This document shows positions 44,026-52,820 of a stretch of 64,000 bases of DNA, piece by piece. Every line of letters starts with the position of its first letter. The first letter of the stretch is position 1. Source of the stretch: Candidatus Microbacterium phytovorans (GTDB lineage: Bacteria; Actinomycetota; Actinomycetes; Actinomycetales; Microbacteriaceae); assembly GCA_029202445.1 (NCBI GenBank), contig CP119321.1:1550001-1614000 (forward strand), given 5' to 3'. Below the pieces are notes generated by a model, which made no database searches, was not told the DNA's origin, and saw only the letters and a list, made by a program, of their open reading frames with translations. Made by a program: the position numbers and the translations under genes.

Positions 44026-45222
44026 TCACTCGTGCTCCGGCAGGATCGGCGTCGACCACCCGGCATCCCGGCCCAGTTGGATCGCGCGGCCGAGCGACTC
44101 GGCGCCGAACCGGTCGCGCACCGCATCGAAGACTGAGTCGAGCCGCGCCCCGTCGCCCCAGTCGATGGGCAGTTCCGGCGGCACCTCGTCGCCCCGGGCG
44201 AGCTGACCGAACGACACCCCGATCAGCGTCAGCCCGCGCGCTGCGATCTCCGGCTGTGCGGCGGCGAGCAGTCCCCGCGCCGCACCGAGCAGCACTGCCG
44301 TGCGGTCGGACGGCGAGCGCAGCGTGCGCGACCGCGTCGCCTTCGCGAAGTCGGCGAACCGCAGCCGCAGGGTGACGGTGCGGCATCCGCGCTCCCCGTC
44401 GCGTAGGCGGCGGGCCAGCCGGTCGACGATCTGCGTCAGGATGACCTCCACCTCCTCCGGAGCGCGCGGGCGTGAGCCGAGCGCCCGCTGCGAGCCGATC
44501 GACCCGCGCCGCCGCGTCGTGACGACCGGTCTCGGATCGAGCAGACGCGCCATCGCGTGCACATGCGCCCCCGCGGCCCGCCCGAGCAGCCGCTCGGCCG
44601 TCGCCGCCTCCATCTCCGCCAGTTGCCCGACCGTGCGGATGCCGAAGCGGTGCAGCTTCTCGGCCGTGACCGCCCCGACGCCCCACAGCCGTTCCACCGG
44701 CAGTGGGAGCAGGAACGCCTCCTCCCCGTCAGGCTCCACGACCAGCAGACCGTCGGGTTTGCTGACCGCGCTCGCGACCTTCGCGAGGAACTTCGTGCGC
44801 GCGACGCCGACCGAGATCGGTAGTCCCACCTCCCCCCGCACGCGCTCCCGCAGACCGTGGGCGATGTGGACGGGGTCGCCGACCAGCCGTCGCAGTCCCC
44901 CGACCTCGAGGAACGCCTCGTCGATCGACAGGCCCTCCACGAGCGGCGTCGTGTCGCGGAAGATGTCGAACACGGCACGGCTGGCGGCGGCATAGGCATC
45001 CATCCGGGGCGGGACCACCACGGCATCCGGGCACAGTTCCCGCGCCTGCCGGCCACCCATCGCCGTCTTGATGCCGCGCGCCTTCGCCTCGTAGCTCGCG
45101 GCGAGCACCACCCCGCCTCCGACGATCACCGGTCTCCCCCGCAGCGCCGGGTTGTCGCGCTGCTCGACCGACGCGTAGAAGGCGTCGAGATCGGCGTGGA
45201 GCACGGTCGCCTCCCCGCGCAT
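44026..45222 (-). CDS. dinB: DNA polymerase IV
   Basis: A 398-aa Y-family translesion polymerase. Asp11 in HADLDAFYASVEQ and Asp101-Glu102 in LSIDEAFLEVGG are the metal ligands. Fingers, thumb (RLWGVGAVTAEKLHRFGI) and little-finger domains follow. The C-terminal beta-clamp peptide is not obvious. GGAGGCG precedes the ATG. Convergent with the response regulator gene. Confidence 0.95.
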   Translation of the reverse strand: MRGEATVLHADLDAFYASVEQRDNPALRGRPVIVGGGVVLAASYEAKARGIKTAMGGRQARELCPDAVVVPPRMDAYAAASRAVFDIFRDTTPLVEGLSIDEAFLEVGGLRRLVGDPVHIAHGLRERVRGEVGLPISVGVARTKFLAKVASAVSKPDGLLVVEPDGEEAFLLPLPVERLWGVGAVTAEKLHRFGIRTVGQLAEMEAATAERLLGRAAGAHVHAMARLLDPRPVVTTRRRGSIGSQRALGSRPRAPEEVEVILTQIVDRLARRLRDGERGCRTVTLRLRFADFAKATRSRTLRSPSDRTAVLLGAARGLLAAAQPEIAARGLTLIGVSFGQLARGDEVPPELPIDWGDGARLDSVFDAVRDRFGAESLGRAIQLGRDAGWSTPILPEHE

Positions 45223-45314
45223 ATCGCCTCCCCCCTCGGGCCCGAGGAGAGGATCGTCGCACTCACCCCCGACATACCGGAGCCGCCGCGGCTGCCCGGG
45301 CGGAAGATAGAGGC

Positions 45315-45449
45315 ATGCGCCCCTCCCAGCCGTGGACTTGCCCGACCTGCGGTGACCCGCTGCGCTTCGAGATCCTCGACGACGAGCGCTTCCTCGTCGT
45401 GTGGTCGTGCCTGACTTGCGGCCCGATCCGCACGACCGAACCCGTGTGA
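45315..45449 (+). CDS. 44-aa zinc-ribbon microprotein
   Basis: ATG at 45315, TGA at 45447-45449. Two CxxC knuckles, C-P-T-C near residue 9 and C-L-T-C near 34, spaced as in a small zinc ribbon. Between them a short charged beta segment (LRFEILDDERFLVVW). Coding character is good. No family named. Its stop overlaps the next mini-ORF (GTGA). Confidence 0.6.
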   Translation: MRPSQPWTCPTCGDPLRFEILDDERFLVVWSCLTCGPIRTTEPV

Positions 45450-45520
45450 CGCGCGCTCCGTGGGGACCGGCACTCGCCGTCGCGGGGCTGGTCGCGCTGA
45501 GCTACCTCATCGGACGCTGA
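45446..45520 (+). CDS. 24-aa membrane micropeptide coupled to the zinc-ribbon ORF
   Basis: GTG at 45446 overlaps the preceding stop. The product is a single hydrophobic segment (GPALAVAGLVALSYLIGR), 24 residues in all. The GTGA coupling mirrors true operons here, but the short length makes it uncertain. Confidence 0.3.
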   Translation: MTRAPWGPALAVAGLVALSYLIGR

Positions 45521-45569
45521 CGCGTCGGCCGCTCGCCGCGCGCCCGCACGGCAGCGCCGAAGGCGTGAT

Positions 45570-45803
45570 TCAGCGCTGGCGTCCGAGCCAGGCGACGCCG
45601 CTCAGCACGCACGCGCCGGTGCCCGTGACGACGCCCGCGCCGAAGACGTAGAGGGCGGCACGGGAGAGTCCCGGAACGTCCACGGAGTAGCCCGACCCGT
45701 CGTCGAGGGAATCACGGGACAGCGCCATCCAGATGAAGAGGAGGATGACGGCGCACGCGATGGTCGCCGTCCACAGGACGAGCGCGTAGGGATTCCGCTG
45801 CAT
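45570..45803 (-). CDS. Small two-TM membrane protein
   Basis: A 77-aa protein with two helices (residues 7-27 and 47-70) and a short acidic loop (RDSLDDGSGYSVDV). No family recognised. ATG at 45803; divergent from the gene at 45913. Confidence 0.6.
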   Translation of the reverse strand: MQRNPYALVLWTATIACAVILLFIWMALSRDSLDDGSGYSVDVPGLSRAALYVFGAGVVTGTGACVLSGVAWLGRQR

Positions 45804-45912
45804 GTGCGCACTCTATCGTCGACGCCGAAACCGCCACGGGCCCGGGGGCTGTCGGCGCGCGCCCCACAGGAGTATCTTCGGGACCATCTCGACGGGGAGA
45901 TGGGGGAATCTC

Positions 45913-46500
45913 ATGACCGTAGATACCGGCATCCGCATGCCGTACATCGTCACGACGATCATCCTGGTGGTGGCGGGCCTGGTCCTCGGACCGATCCTCC
46001 TCACCAGCTCGACGATCACGCAGACGCCCGTCGAGGGGATCGCCGCGTTCGCGATCCTCTACGTGCTGGCGCAGGCCATCGAGCGCGTGAATCAGCTCCT
46101 GGTGCCGGTGCTCGACCGCCTCCTCTCGGCGGTCAGTGGCGCGCCCACCGCGACGGACAAGAAGCGGACGGCGCTGACGGCGGTACGCGAGCAGGCGGCC
46201 GCGATGCGAGGGTTCGGCGTCTCCGCCTACTCCGCCGACGCCCAGTCCGAGGCCGACGAAGCCGTGACCACCGCGAACATCGAGAAGGCCCTGCTGACGA
46301 ACGGGCTCGCCTTCCTCCTCGCAATGCTCCTGGTCGGGCTGTTCAAGTTCTCGCTGCTGGCCTCGCTCGGCTACACGAACGTGCCGTCCGTGGTCGACAT
46401 CGTCATCACCGCGACCGCCATCATGGGCGGTTCGGCGGGCCTCGGCGACCTCATCAGCAAGATCCAGAAGTCCAAGACCGCCGACGAGACCGCCGTCTGA
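45913..46500 (+). CDS. Hypothetical membrane protein, three to four helices
   Basis: A 195-aa protein. Helices at about 10-29, 38-60, 125-147 and 157-175, with a central cytoplasmic segment (GAPTATDKKRTALTAVREQA) of about 50 residues. No family recognised. ATG at 45913 with GGGGGA upstream; a longer upstream frame is not coding-like. Confidence 0.7.
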   Translation: MTVDTGIRMPYIVTTIILVVAGLVLGPILLTSSTITQTPVEGIAAFAILYVLAQAIERVNQLLVPVLDRLLSAVSGAPTATDKKRTALTAVREQAAAMRGFGVSAYSADAQSEADEAVTTANIEKALLTNGLAFLLAMLLVGLFKFSLLASLGYTNVPSVVDIVITATAIMGGSAGLGDLISKIQKSKTADETAV

Positions 46501-46527
46501 CCTCTCCGCCGCCGAACCGGGACCGCG

Positions 46528-46587
46528 TACAGGCTGAATCCACCGCGGAGTCACTCCCACCGCAGGACTCTTGCAGTTTTGCCTGTA
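46528..46587 (+). repeat. Dispersed ~60-bp repeat, copy B
   Basis: A 60-bp element with terminal inverted repeats TACAGGC (46528-46534) and GCCTGTA (46581-46587). It matches copy A (10334-10392) in inverse orientation at both ends and in the flanks CGCG and GGGCAC. It sits between two converging genes. See copy A. Confidence 0.6.
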
Positions 46588-46649
46588 AGCGGGCACACCA
46601 GCCGCCGCGTCAGTGCATGCGCCGTCGGCTCGGCACACGCGCCGCGGAG

Positions 46650-47411
46650 TCAGCGCACGCGCCGCCGGTAGATCGCGGCAGCCACCGCGAACGCCGCCAC
46701 CAGGAGCCCGCCGCACCACGCGAGCGCCACGGCCAGGGCGCCACCCGGAGCGTTGCCCGTCAACAGCGCCCGGATCGCGTCGACGATCGCCGTCACCGGC
46801 TGGTTCTCGGCGAACCACCGCACGGGGCCGGGCATCGTCTCGGTGGGCACGAAGGCCGAGCTGATGAACGGCAGGAAGATCAGCGGGTAGCTGAAGGCGC
46901 TCGCACCGTCGACCGTCTTGGCCGACAGGCCCGCGATGACGGCGATCCACGTGAGGGCGAGCGTGAAGAGCATCAGGATGCCGATGACCGCCAGCCAGGC
47001 GAGCACCCCGGCCGGCGACCGGAACCCGAGCACCAGCGCGACGCCGACCACGACAGCGAGCGAGACGAGATTCGCGACGAGCGAGGTGAGCACGTGCGCC
47101 CACAGGATGCTCGACCGGGCGATCGGCATGGACTGGAACCTCTCCACGATGCCGCCCTGCAGGTCGAGGAACAGTCGGTACGACGTGTATGCCACGCCGG
47201 AGGCGATCGTGATGAGCAGGATGCCGGGGAGCAGGTAGTCGATGTAGGGGGTCTCGCCCGTGTCGATCGCACCCCCGAACACGTACACGAACAGGAGCAT
47301 GAAGGCGATGGGCATGATCGCGGTCGTGATGATGGTGTCGGGGCTGCGCAGGATGTGGCGCAGCGACCGGCCGGTGAGCACGGCGGTGTCGCCGACAGCG
47401 TGCGTGGTCAT
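46650..47411 (-). CDS. ABC-2-type transporter permease (drug exporter)
   Basis: A 253-aa permease with six helices, of the DrrB/ABC-2 type: FLDLQGGIVERFQSMPIARS is the family loop. GGAGGAA precedes the ATG at 47411. It overlaps the ATPase stop (ATGA). Exports small molecules, perhaps antibiotics; substrate unknown. Confidence 0.9.
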   Translation of the reverse strand: MTTHAVGDTAVLTGRSLRHILRSPDTIITTAIMPIAFMLLFVYVFGGAIDTGETPYIDYLLPGILLITIASGVAYTSYRLFLDLQGGIVERFQSMPIARSSILWAHVLTSLVANLVSLAVVVGVALVLGFRSPAGVLAWLAVIGILMLFTLALTWIAVIAGLSAKTVDGASAFSYPLIFLPFISSAFVPTETMPGPVRWFAENQPVTAIVDAIRALLTGNAPGGALAVALAWCGGLLVAAFAVAAAIYRRRVR

Positions 47412-48202
47412 GATTCCTCCTTCGCCGCGTCGCCGGCGGCGCTCCTCCCGACGACGGCGAGGAACACCTCCTCGAGCGTCGGCTGCTTCTCGACGTACTC
47501 GACGGTCGCTGCCGGCAGCAGCGTCTTCAGTTCGGCGAGCGTCCCGTCGGCGATGATGCGACCCTCGTGGAGGATCGCGATGCGGTCGGCGAGCTGTTCG
47601 GCCTCGTCGAGGTATTGGGTCGTGAGCACCACGGTGGTGCCCCCGGCGGCGAGTTCGCGGACGGCATCCCACACGTCGATCCGCGCCTGCGGGTCGAGGC
47701 CCGTGGTGGGTTCGTCGAGGAAGATGACCGCCGGGTCGCCGATGAGGCTCATCGCGATGTCGAGCCGGCGGCGCATGCCGCCCGAGTAGGTCCCTGCCCG
47801 GCGTCCGCCGGCGTCGGTGAGCGCGAACCGGCCAAGGAGGCGGTCGGCGACGGCATCCGGCTGAGTGACGTGTCGCAGCCGTGCGACGAGCAGGAGGTTC
47901 TCCCGCCCGGTGAGCACGTCGTCCACCGCGGTGAACTGGCCCGTCAGGCTGATCGCGCGGCGCACGTCGCCCGATAGGGCTGCGACGTCGAAGCCCTGGA
48001 CGGATGCCGTGCCGGCATCCGCTCGGAGGAGTGTCGACAGGATGCGCACGAGCGTCGTCTTGCCCGCGCCGTTCGAGCCCAGGAGGGCGAAGACGCTGCC
48101 GGGGGCGATGTCGAGGTCGACGCCGCGGAGCACCTCGACGTCGCCGAACGATTTCCGGAGCCCCTCGATGCGGACAGCGGATGCCGTCGGCGTCGCGGTC
48201 AT
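47408..48202 (-). CDS. ABC exporter ATPase (DrrA-like)
   Basis: A 264-aa ATPase: Walker A LLGSNGAGKTTL, signature YSGGMRRRLD, Walker B VIFLDEPTTGLDP, followed by TTQYLDEAEQLADR typical of DrrA. Start ATG at 48202 (GGGAGG upstream) overlaps the DUF1048 stop. Works with the downstream permease under control of the PadR gene. Confidence 0.93.
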   Translation of the reverse strand: MTATPTASAVRIEGLRKSFGDVEVLRGVDLDIAPGSVFALLGSNGAGKTTLVRILSTLLRADAGTASVQGFDVAALSGDVRRAISLTGQFTAVDDVLTGRENLLLVARLRHVTQPDAVADRLLGRFALTDAGGRRAGTYSGGMRRRLDIAMSLIGDPAVIFLDEPTTGLDPQARIDVWDAVRELAAGGTTVVLTTQYLDEAEQLADRIAILHEGRIIADGTLAELKTLLPAATVEYVEKQPTLEEVFLAVVGRSAAGDAAKEES

Positions 48203-48567
48203 GATGCCGCCTCCCGTTGCGCCTTCTCGACGGTCTCGATCAGCCGGCTGCGCTCCTTGTCGATCCAGTGGCGACCCGCGTAGGCGTTTGCGAATTCCTC
48301 GCCGAACGCGACCGGGTCGTCGCCGACGATGTCGTGGACGGTCGAGCCGTCGACGGCGGCGCGCTCCCACAGGTCGACGAAGTCACCGATGAGGGTGACG
48401 AGCGTCTCGCCGTCGAGGAAGCCGCCGTAGTACATGAAGTAGCGGTGGTAGCCCTGGGCGACGCTCCGGTACGGCTCGGGGAGCGCGTCGATGCGGCGCA
48501 TGCTCTGCCGGTACTGCTTCTTCTGCTCGAGAGACCCGGTGAGGGCCTCGATCCATTTCGCGGCCAT
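48199..48567 (-). CDS. DUF1048-family protein
   Basis: A 122-aa helical protein with KWIEALTGSLEQKKQYRQ and ALPEPYRSVAQGYHRYFMYY, as in the DUF1048 family that is regularly found between PadR regulators and ABC exporters. Function unknown; possibly a co-regulator. ATG at 48567, 1 bp after the PadR stop, and coupled to the ATPase gene by ATGA. Confidence 0.85.
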   Translation of the reverse strand: MAAKWIEALTGSLEQKKQYRQSMRRIDALPEPYRSVAQGYHRYFMYYGGFLDGETLVTLIGDFVDLWERAAVDGSTVHDIVGDDPVAFGEEFANAYAGRHWIDKERSRLIETVEKAQREAAS

Positions 48568-48568
48568 G

Positions 48569-48898
48569 TCAGTGTCCTCCGTGCTGGAGCTGGTCGAGTC
48601 GTTCGGTGAGGAAGCTCCAGGTCCTCCAGAACTCGGTGAGGTAGGCGCGGCCGTCGTCGGTGAGCGAGTACACCTTGCGCGGCGGGCCCTTCTCGGACGG
48701 CACCTTCTCGACGTCGACGAGGCCGCGCTGCTCGACTCGCACGAGGAGCGCGTAGATGGTGCCCTCGGCGATGTCCGAGAACCCCCGGTCGCGCAGCGAT
48801 GCGGTGATCTCGTAGCCGTAGGCGGGGCGGTCCGCGAGCAGCGCGAGCACGATTCCTTCCAGGACGCCCTTGAGCATCTCGGTCGCCTGCTTGCCCAT
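48569..48898 (-). CDS. PadR-family transcriptional repressor
   Basis: A 109-aa PadR protein (group II, short): MLKGVLEGIVLALLADRPAY, then GYEITASLRDRGFSDIAEGT and the wing PPRKVYSLTDDGRAYL. Represses the exporter operon it heads, released by ligand binding. The ATG at 48898 with GGAGGC is chosen over an in-frame start at 48940. Operator-like repeats lie just upstream. Confidence 0.92.
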   Translation of the reverse strand: MGKQATEMLKGVLEGIVLALLADRPAYGYEITASLRDRGFSDIAEGTIYALLVRVEQRGLVDVEKVPSEKGPPRKVYSLTDDGRAYLTEFWRTWSFLTERLDQLQHGGH

Positions 48899-48925
48899 GC
48901 CGCCTCCGTCGCGTGTCGATCGTGT

Positions 48926-48983
48926 GGTAGTCACTGTCACTGACTACCGCTAGATAGTAACGCCGAGTACCGGTAGATAGCAA
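48926..48983 (-). promoter_or_regulatory. Promoter and operators of the PadR/exporter operon
   Basis: Read on minus: -35 TTGCTA (48983-48978), 18-bp spacer, -10 TACTAT (48959-48954). A perfect 8-bp inverted repeat GGTAGTCA/TGACTACC (48926-48933, 48941-48948) covers the start-site region. A direct repeat TACCG(C/G)TAGATAG (48945-48957 and 48968-48980) spans the promoter with 23-bp spacing, about two helical turns. Both are suitable PadR sites. Confidence 0.65.
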
Positions 48984-49012
48984 GACTGAATACCGAGCGG
49001 ATGCCGGTGCGG

Positions 49013-49699
49013 TCAGTCGAGCTGCAGGCGGTAGCCCATCCCCGCTTCGGTGAGCAGGTATCGCGGGTGCGCGGGGTCGGGTTCGAGCTTCCGGCGCAGC
49101 TGGGAGATGTACAGCCGCAGATAGCCGGTGTCGCTCACGTGCTCCGAGCCCCAGATGGTCGTGAGGATCGTGTGCCGTGTGACGAGTCGGCCGGGGTTTC
49201 GCAGGAGGATCTCCAGCAGTTGCCACTCCGTGGGGGTGAGCCGGATGCGTTCCGTGCGTCCGTCGACGACGCGCGTCACACTGCGCGCGACGAGGTCGAC
49301 CGACACGTCGCCGAGCTCCACGACGGGGTCGGGCTCCTGCTGCGGGGCGCGCCGCGTCAACGCACGGATGCGGGCGAGCAGCTCGTCCACGGCGAACGGC
49401 TTGGTGACGTAGTCGTCCGCCCCGGCATCGAGGGCGTCGACCTTGTCGCCGGAACCGGTGCGGCCCGAGACCACGAGGATCGGGGCGTCGGACCAGCCGC
49501 GGATCGCGTGGATCACGTCGAGGCCGTCGAGGGCGGGCATGCCGAGGTCGAGCAGGTAGATGTCGGGTCGACGGTCGACGGCGGCGGCGATCGCCTGGGC
49601 GCCGTCGGCGGCCGTCACGACGTCGTACCCCTGCGCGGAGAGGGTAATGCGCAGCGCGCGCACGATCTGCGGATCGTCGTCGGCGATGAGGATCCTCAC
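49013..49699 (-). CDS. kdpE: KdpE response regulator
   Basis: A 228-aa OmpR-type regulator: receiver with Asp51 (IYLLDLGMPALDG), then a winged helix (TPTEWQLLEILLRNPGRLVT). Activates the kdp operon at low K+ or high osmolarity. Start overlaps the kdpD stop by 4 bp (49696-49699). The last gene of the operon. Confidence 0.95.
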   Translation of the reverse strand: MRILIADDDPQIVRALRITLSAQGYDVVTAADGAQAIAAAVDRRPDIYLLDLGMPALDGLDVIHAIRGWSDAPILVVSGRTGSGDKVDALDAGADDYVTKPFAVDELLARIRALTRRAPQQEPDPVVELGDVSVDLVARSVTRVVDGRTERIRLTPTEWQLLEILLRNPGRLVTRHTILTTIWGSEHVSDTGYLRLYISQLRRKLEPDPAHPRYLLTEAGMGYRLQLD

Positions 49700-52182
49700 T
49701 CCGGCACTCCGTTCGACGGCTGTGCGAGCGGCAGCGCGATCACCATCGTGAGCCCTCCTCCGGGTGTGTCCTCCGGCGTGAGCGTACCGCCCATCCCCTC
49801 GACGAACCCCTTCGAGAGGGCCAGGCCGAGGCCGAGCCCCGCCGTGTTGTCCGTGTCGCCCAGCCGTTGGAACGGCAGGAAGATGTCGTCGCGACGATCG
49901 GCCGGCACCCCGGGACCGTGGTCGACGATGCGCATCTCGACCGCGTCGCCGAAGACACTCGTCGCGATACGCACTTTGCGACCGGCCGGCGAGTGGCGCA
50001 CGGCGTTGGCGAGGACGTTGACCACCGCGCGCTGCAGCAGCACAGGATCGGCGCGGACGGTGACCGGAGCGAGGTCGAGGTCGACGACGCCGGGACCGAG
50101 CCCCAGCTCGTCGAGCGCCGGCAGCACGACGTCGGCGGGGTCGACGTCGGCGAGCGAGATCGCGAGGGCGCCCGCCTGCAGGCGGCTGACGTCGAGCAGA
50201 TCCGTCACGAGGGTCCCGAGCGTCGCGAGGCTCTCACCGGCGGTCTCGATCAGCTCGTCGCGGTCGCTCTCGCTCGCGACACCGACGCGGAGCCCGCCGA
50301 CGGCCGCCGTCGCTGCCGCGAGGGGGCGCCGCAGGTCGTGGCTGAGCGCGGACAGGAGGGCGCTGCGCACCCGATCGGATGCCGCGAGCGGCTCGAGCTC
50401 GCGCGCCGTCTCGGCGAGGTCGCGATGCTGGAGAGCCGCTTCGAGTTGGGAGACGATCACGGCGAGCAGCCGCCGCTCCGACGCGGGCAGATAGTGGCCG
50501 TGGAGCTCCAGGACGGCGCGATCACCGACGGGAACGGTCGCATGCCGGCCATCGGGCAGCGGCTCGCCGCTCGTGGCCACGACCTCGCCGTCGTTCGTGA
50601 GCCGCACGCCGGCCAGCCCGAACGCCTCGCGGGCGCGCTCGACGAGCGCTTCGACCGACCCGCTCCCCCGCACGACGCTCCCGGCGACGGTCTGCAGGAG
50701 TTCGGACTCGGCCGCCGCCCGCCGCGCGGCGCGGGTCTTGCGTGCGGCCCGGTCGACGACGAAGCTCACGAGCACCGCGATCGTGACGTAGAGCGCGAGC
50801 GCGAGGAGATGCAGCGGCTCGTGCACCCGGATCGTGTAGAGCGGCTCGACGAAGAAGAAGTCGAGGGTGATCCCGCTCAGCACCGCGGCCCACAGCGCCG
50901 GCCAGATGCCGCCGACGAGGGCCACGACAACCACGAGGAGCTGATAGCTCAGCACATCACTCGTGATCGACTCGGCGGAGCGGAAACTCACCAGAAGCCA
51001 CGTGAGGAGCGGACCGCCGAGCATCGCGACCGCGAAGCCCGCGAGCCGCCGGCGCATGGTCAGCGCACCGCCCAGACGCGGCAGCGCGAAGCGCCCGCCC
51101 GCCGCCGAGTGGGTGACGATGTGCACGTCGATGTCACCCGACTCGCGGATCACGGTCGCCCCGATGCCGGGCCCGGTGAGCAGCGCCGCGAGGCGGCTGC
51201 GGCGGCTGACCCCGAGCACGAGCTGCGTCGCGTCGACCGAGCGCGCGAACTCCACGAGCGCGCGCGGCACGTCGTCGCCGACGACCTGGTGGAAGGTGCC
51301 GCCGAGCTTCTCGACGAGCGCGCGCTGCTCGGCGAGGGATGCCGGGTGCGGTGCGCGCAGCCCGTCCTGACTGGTCACGTGCACCGCCAGTAGCTGTCCG
51401 CCGCCGGAGCGCGCCGCGATCCGCGCACCGCGGCGCAGCAGCGTCTCCCCCTCGGGACCGCCGGTCAACGTGACGACCACGCGCTCGCGCGCCTCCCAGC
51501 GCCGGTCGATGCCGTGCTCGGCGCGGTAGCCCTGCAGGGCGTGGTCGACCTCGTCGGCCAGCCACAGCAGGGCGAGCTCTCGCAGCGCGGTGAGGTTTCC
51601 GAGGCGGAAGTAGTTGGAGAGGGCGGCGTCGATGCGCTCTGCCGGATAAACGAAGCCCCCGGAGAGGCGGTCGCGGAGGGCCTGCGGCGCGAGGTCGACG
51701 ACCTCGACCTGGTCGGCCGCCCGCAGCACCTCGTCGGGCACGGTCTCCCGCTGCACGGCACCCGTGATCTCTTCCACGACGTCGTTGAGCGACTCGATGT
51801 GCTGGATGTTGACGGTGGAGATCACGTCGATGCCGGCCTCCAGCAGGGCGGCGACATCCTGCCAGCGCTTCTCGTGGGCGGAGCCGGGCGCGTTGGTGTG
51901 CGCGAGTTCGTCGACGAGCGCGAGTTCGGGCCGCCGCGCCAGCACCGCATCGAGGTCCATCTCGTGGAGCGTGACTCCGCGGTGTGCGACGGCCCGGCGA
52001 GGCACGACCTCGAATCCGTCCGTCATGCGCAGGGTCTCGGCGCGCCCGTGCGTCTCCACGACCGCGATGACGACGTCGGTGCCCTCGGCGCGGCGGCGAG
52101 CGCCCTCTTCGAGCATCGCGTACGTCTTGCCGACGCCGGGCGCGGCCCCCAGCAGCACGCGCAGCCGCCCACGTGCGGTCAT
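49696..52182 (-). CDS. kdpD: KdpD sensor kinase
   Basis: An 828-aa kinase. N-terminal KdpD domain with Walker A GAAPGVGKTYAM and DELAHTNAPGS, a USP domain (about 230-370), four helices near 385-475, a GAF domain, then the kinase with His615 (ALSHDLRRPLAAA) and ATPase motifs. Senses K+ limitation. Starts 3 bp after kdpC. Length is a little under E. coli KdpD (894 aa). Confidence 0.96.
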   Translation of the reverse strand: MTARGRLRVLLGAAPGVGKTYAMLEEGARRRAEGTDVVIAVVETHGRAETLRMTDGFEVVPRRAVAHRGVTLHEMDLDAVLARRPELALVDELAHTNAPGSAHEKRWQDVAALLEAGIDVISTVNIQHIESLNDVVEEITGAVQRETVPDEVLRAADQVEVVDLAPQALRDRLSGGFVYPAERIDAALSNYFRLGNLTALRELALLWLADEVDHALQGYRAEHGIDRRWEARERVVVTLTGGPEGETLLRRGARIAARSGGGQLLAVHVTSQDGLRAPHPASLAEQRALVEKLGGTFHQVVGDDVPRALVEFARSVDATQLVLGVSRRSRLAALLTGPGIGATVIRESGDIDVHIVTHSAAGGRFALPRLGGALTMRRRLAGFAVAMLGGPLLTWLLVSFRSAESITSDVLSYQLLVVVVALVGGIWPALWAAVLSGITLDFFFVEPLYTIRVHEPLHLLALALYVTIAVLVSFVVDRAARKTRAARRAAAESELLQTVAGSVVRGSGSVEALVERAREAFGLAGVRLTNDGEVVATSGEPLPDGRHATVPVGDRAVLELHGHYLPASERRLLAVIVSQLEAALQHRDLAETARELEPLAASDRVRSALLSALSHDLRRPLAAATAAVGGLRVGVASESDRDELIETAGESLATLGTLVTDLLDVSRLQAGALAISLADVDPADVVLPALDELGLGPGVVDLDLAPVTVRADPVLLQRAVVNVLANAVRHSPAGRKVRIATSVFGDAVEMRIVDHGPGVPADRRDDIFLPFQRLGDTDNTAGLGLGLALSKGFVEGMGGTLTPEDTPGGGLTMVIALPLAQPSNGVPE

Positions 52183-52184
52183 TC

Positions 52185-52799
52185 TCAGCCTCCCAGGCGA
52201 TCCAGCGCCGCGTTCAACTCCACGACGTTGACGACCGCTTCGCCCAGGAACCCGAGGTCGGGCCCCTGCGTGTGGTCCGCGACGAGCTCGCGTACCCGTT
52301 CGGGGTCGAGCCCGCGCGCGGCGGCGACGCGATCGATCTGGATTCGAGCGTAGGCGGGTGAGATGTGCGGGTCGAGCCCGGAGGCGGATGCCGTCACCGC
52401 ATCGGCGGGAACGTCGCCCGGTGCGACCCCCTCGAGGGCCGCGACGGCCGCACGCCGCTCCTCGATCGCCGCCACGAGGTCGGGGTTCTCGGGGCCGAGA
52501 TTGCTGCCGCTGGAGCTCGTGGGGTCGTAGCCGTCGCCGGCGGCCGAGGGGCGGGACTGGAAGTACTCCGGCCGAGGCAGGCCGTCGGCATCCGTGAAGC
52601 TCTGTCCGAGGAGGGTCGACCCGACGACCGTACCGTCGGCGTCACGCAGCAGCGACCCGTTCGCTTGCGCCGGCAATGCCGTCTGCGCGAACACGGTCAC
52701 GAGGGCGGTGTAGCCCACCCCGAGCACGAGGGTAAGGATCACGAGGGCCCGGACAGCGACCCCGAAGGTGCGCACGGTGGCGCGAGCGGTGGTGTTCAT
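52185..52799 (-). CDS. kdpC: Potassium-transporting ATPase subunit KdpC
   Basis: A 204-aa protein: one N-terminal helix (about 14-36) then an extracytoplasmic domain with the family hallmarks YFQSRPSAAGDGYDPTSSSG and SGLDPHISPAYA. Stabilises the KdpAB complex. ATG at 52799. Confidence 0.96.
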   Translation of the reverse strand: MNTTARATVRTFGVAVRALVILTLVLGVGYTALVTVFAQTALPAQANGSLLRDADGTVVGSTLLGQSFTDADGLPRPEYFQSRPSAAGDGYDPTSSSGSNLGPENPDLVAAIEERRAAVAALEGVAPGDVPADAVTASASGLDPHISPAYARIQIDRVAAARGLDPERVRELVADHTQGPDLGFLGEAVVNVVELNAALDRLGG

Positions 52800-52820
52800 G
52801 GGGATGTCTCCAGACGAGGG

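Noticed and set aside
45804..47789. 661-codon plus-strand frame across the REP copy and the exporter genes
   Set aside because: Arg/His/Asp-rich with no domain; it overlaps genes with clear motifs on both strands.
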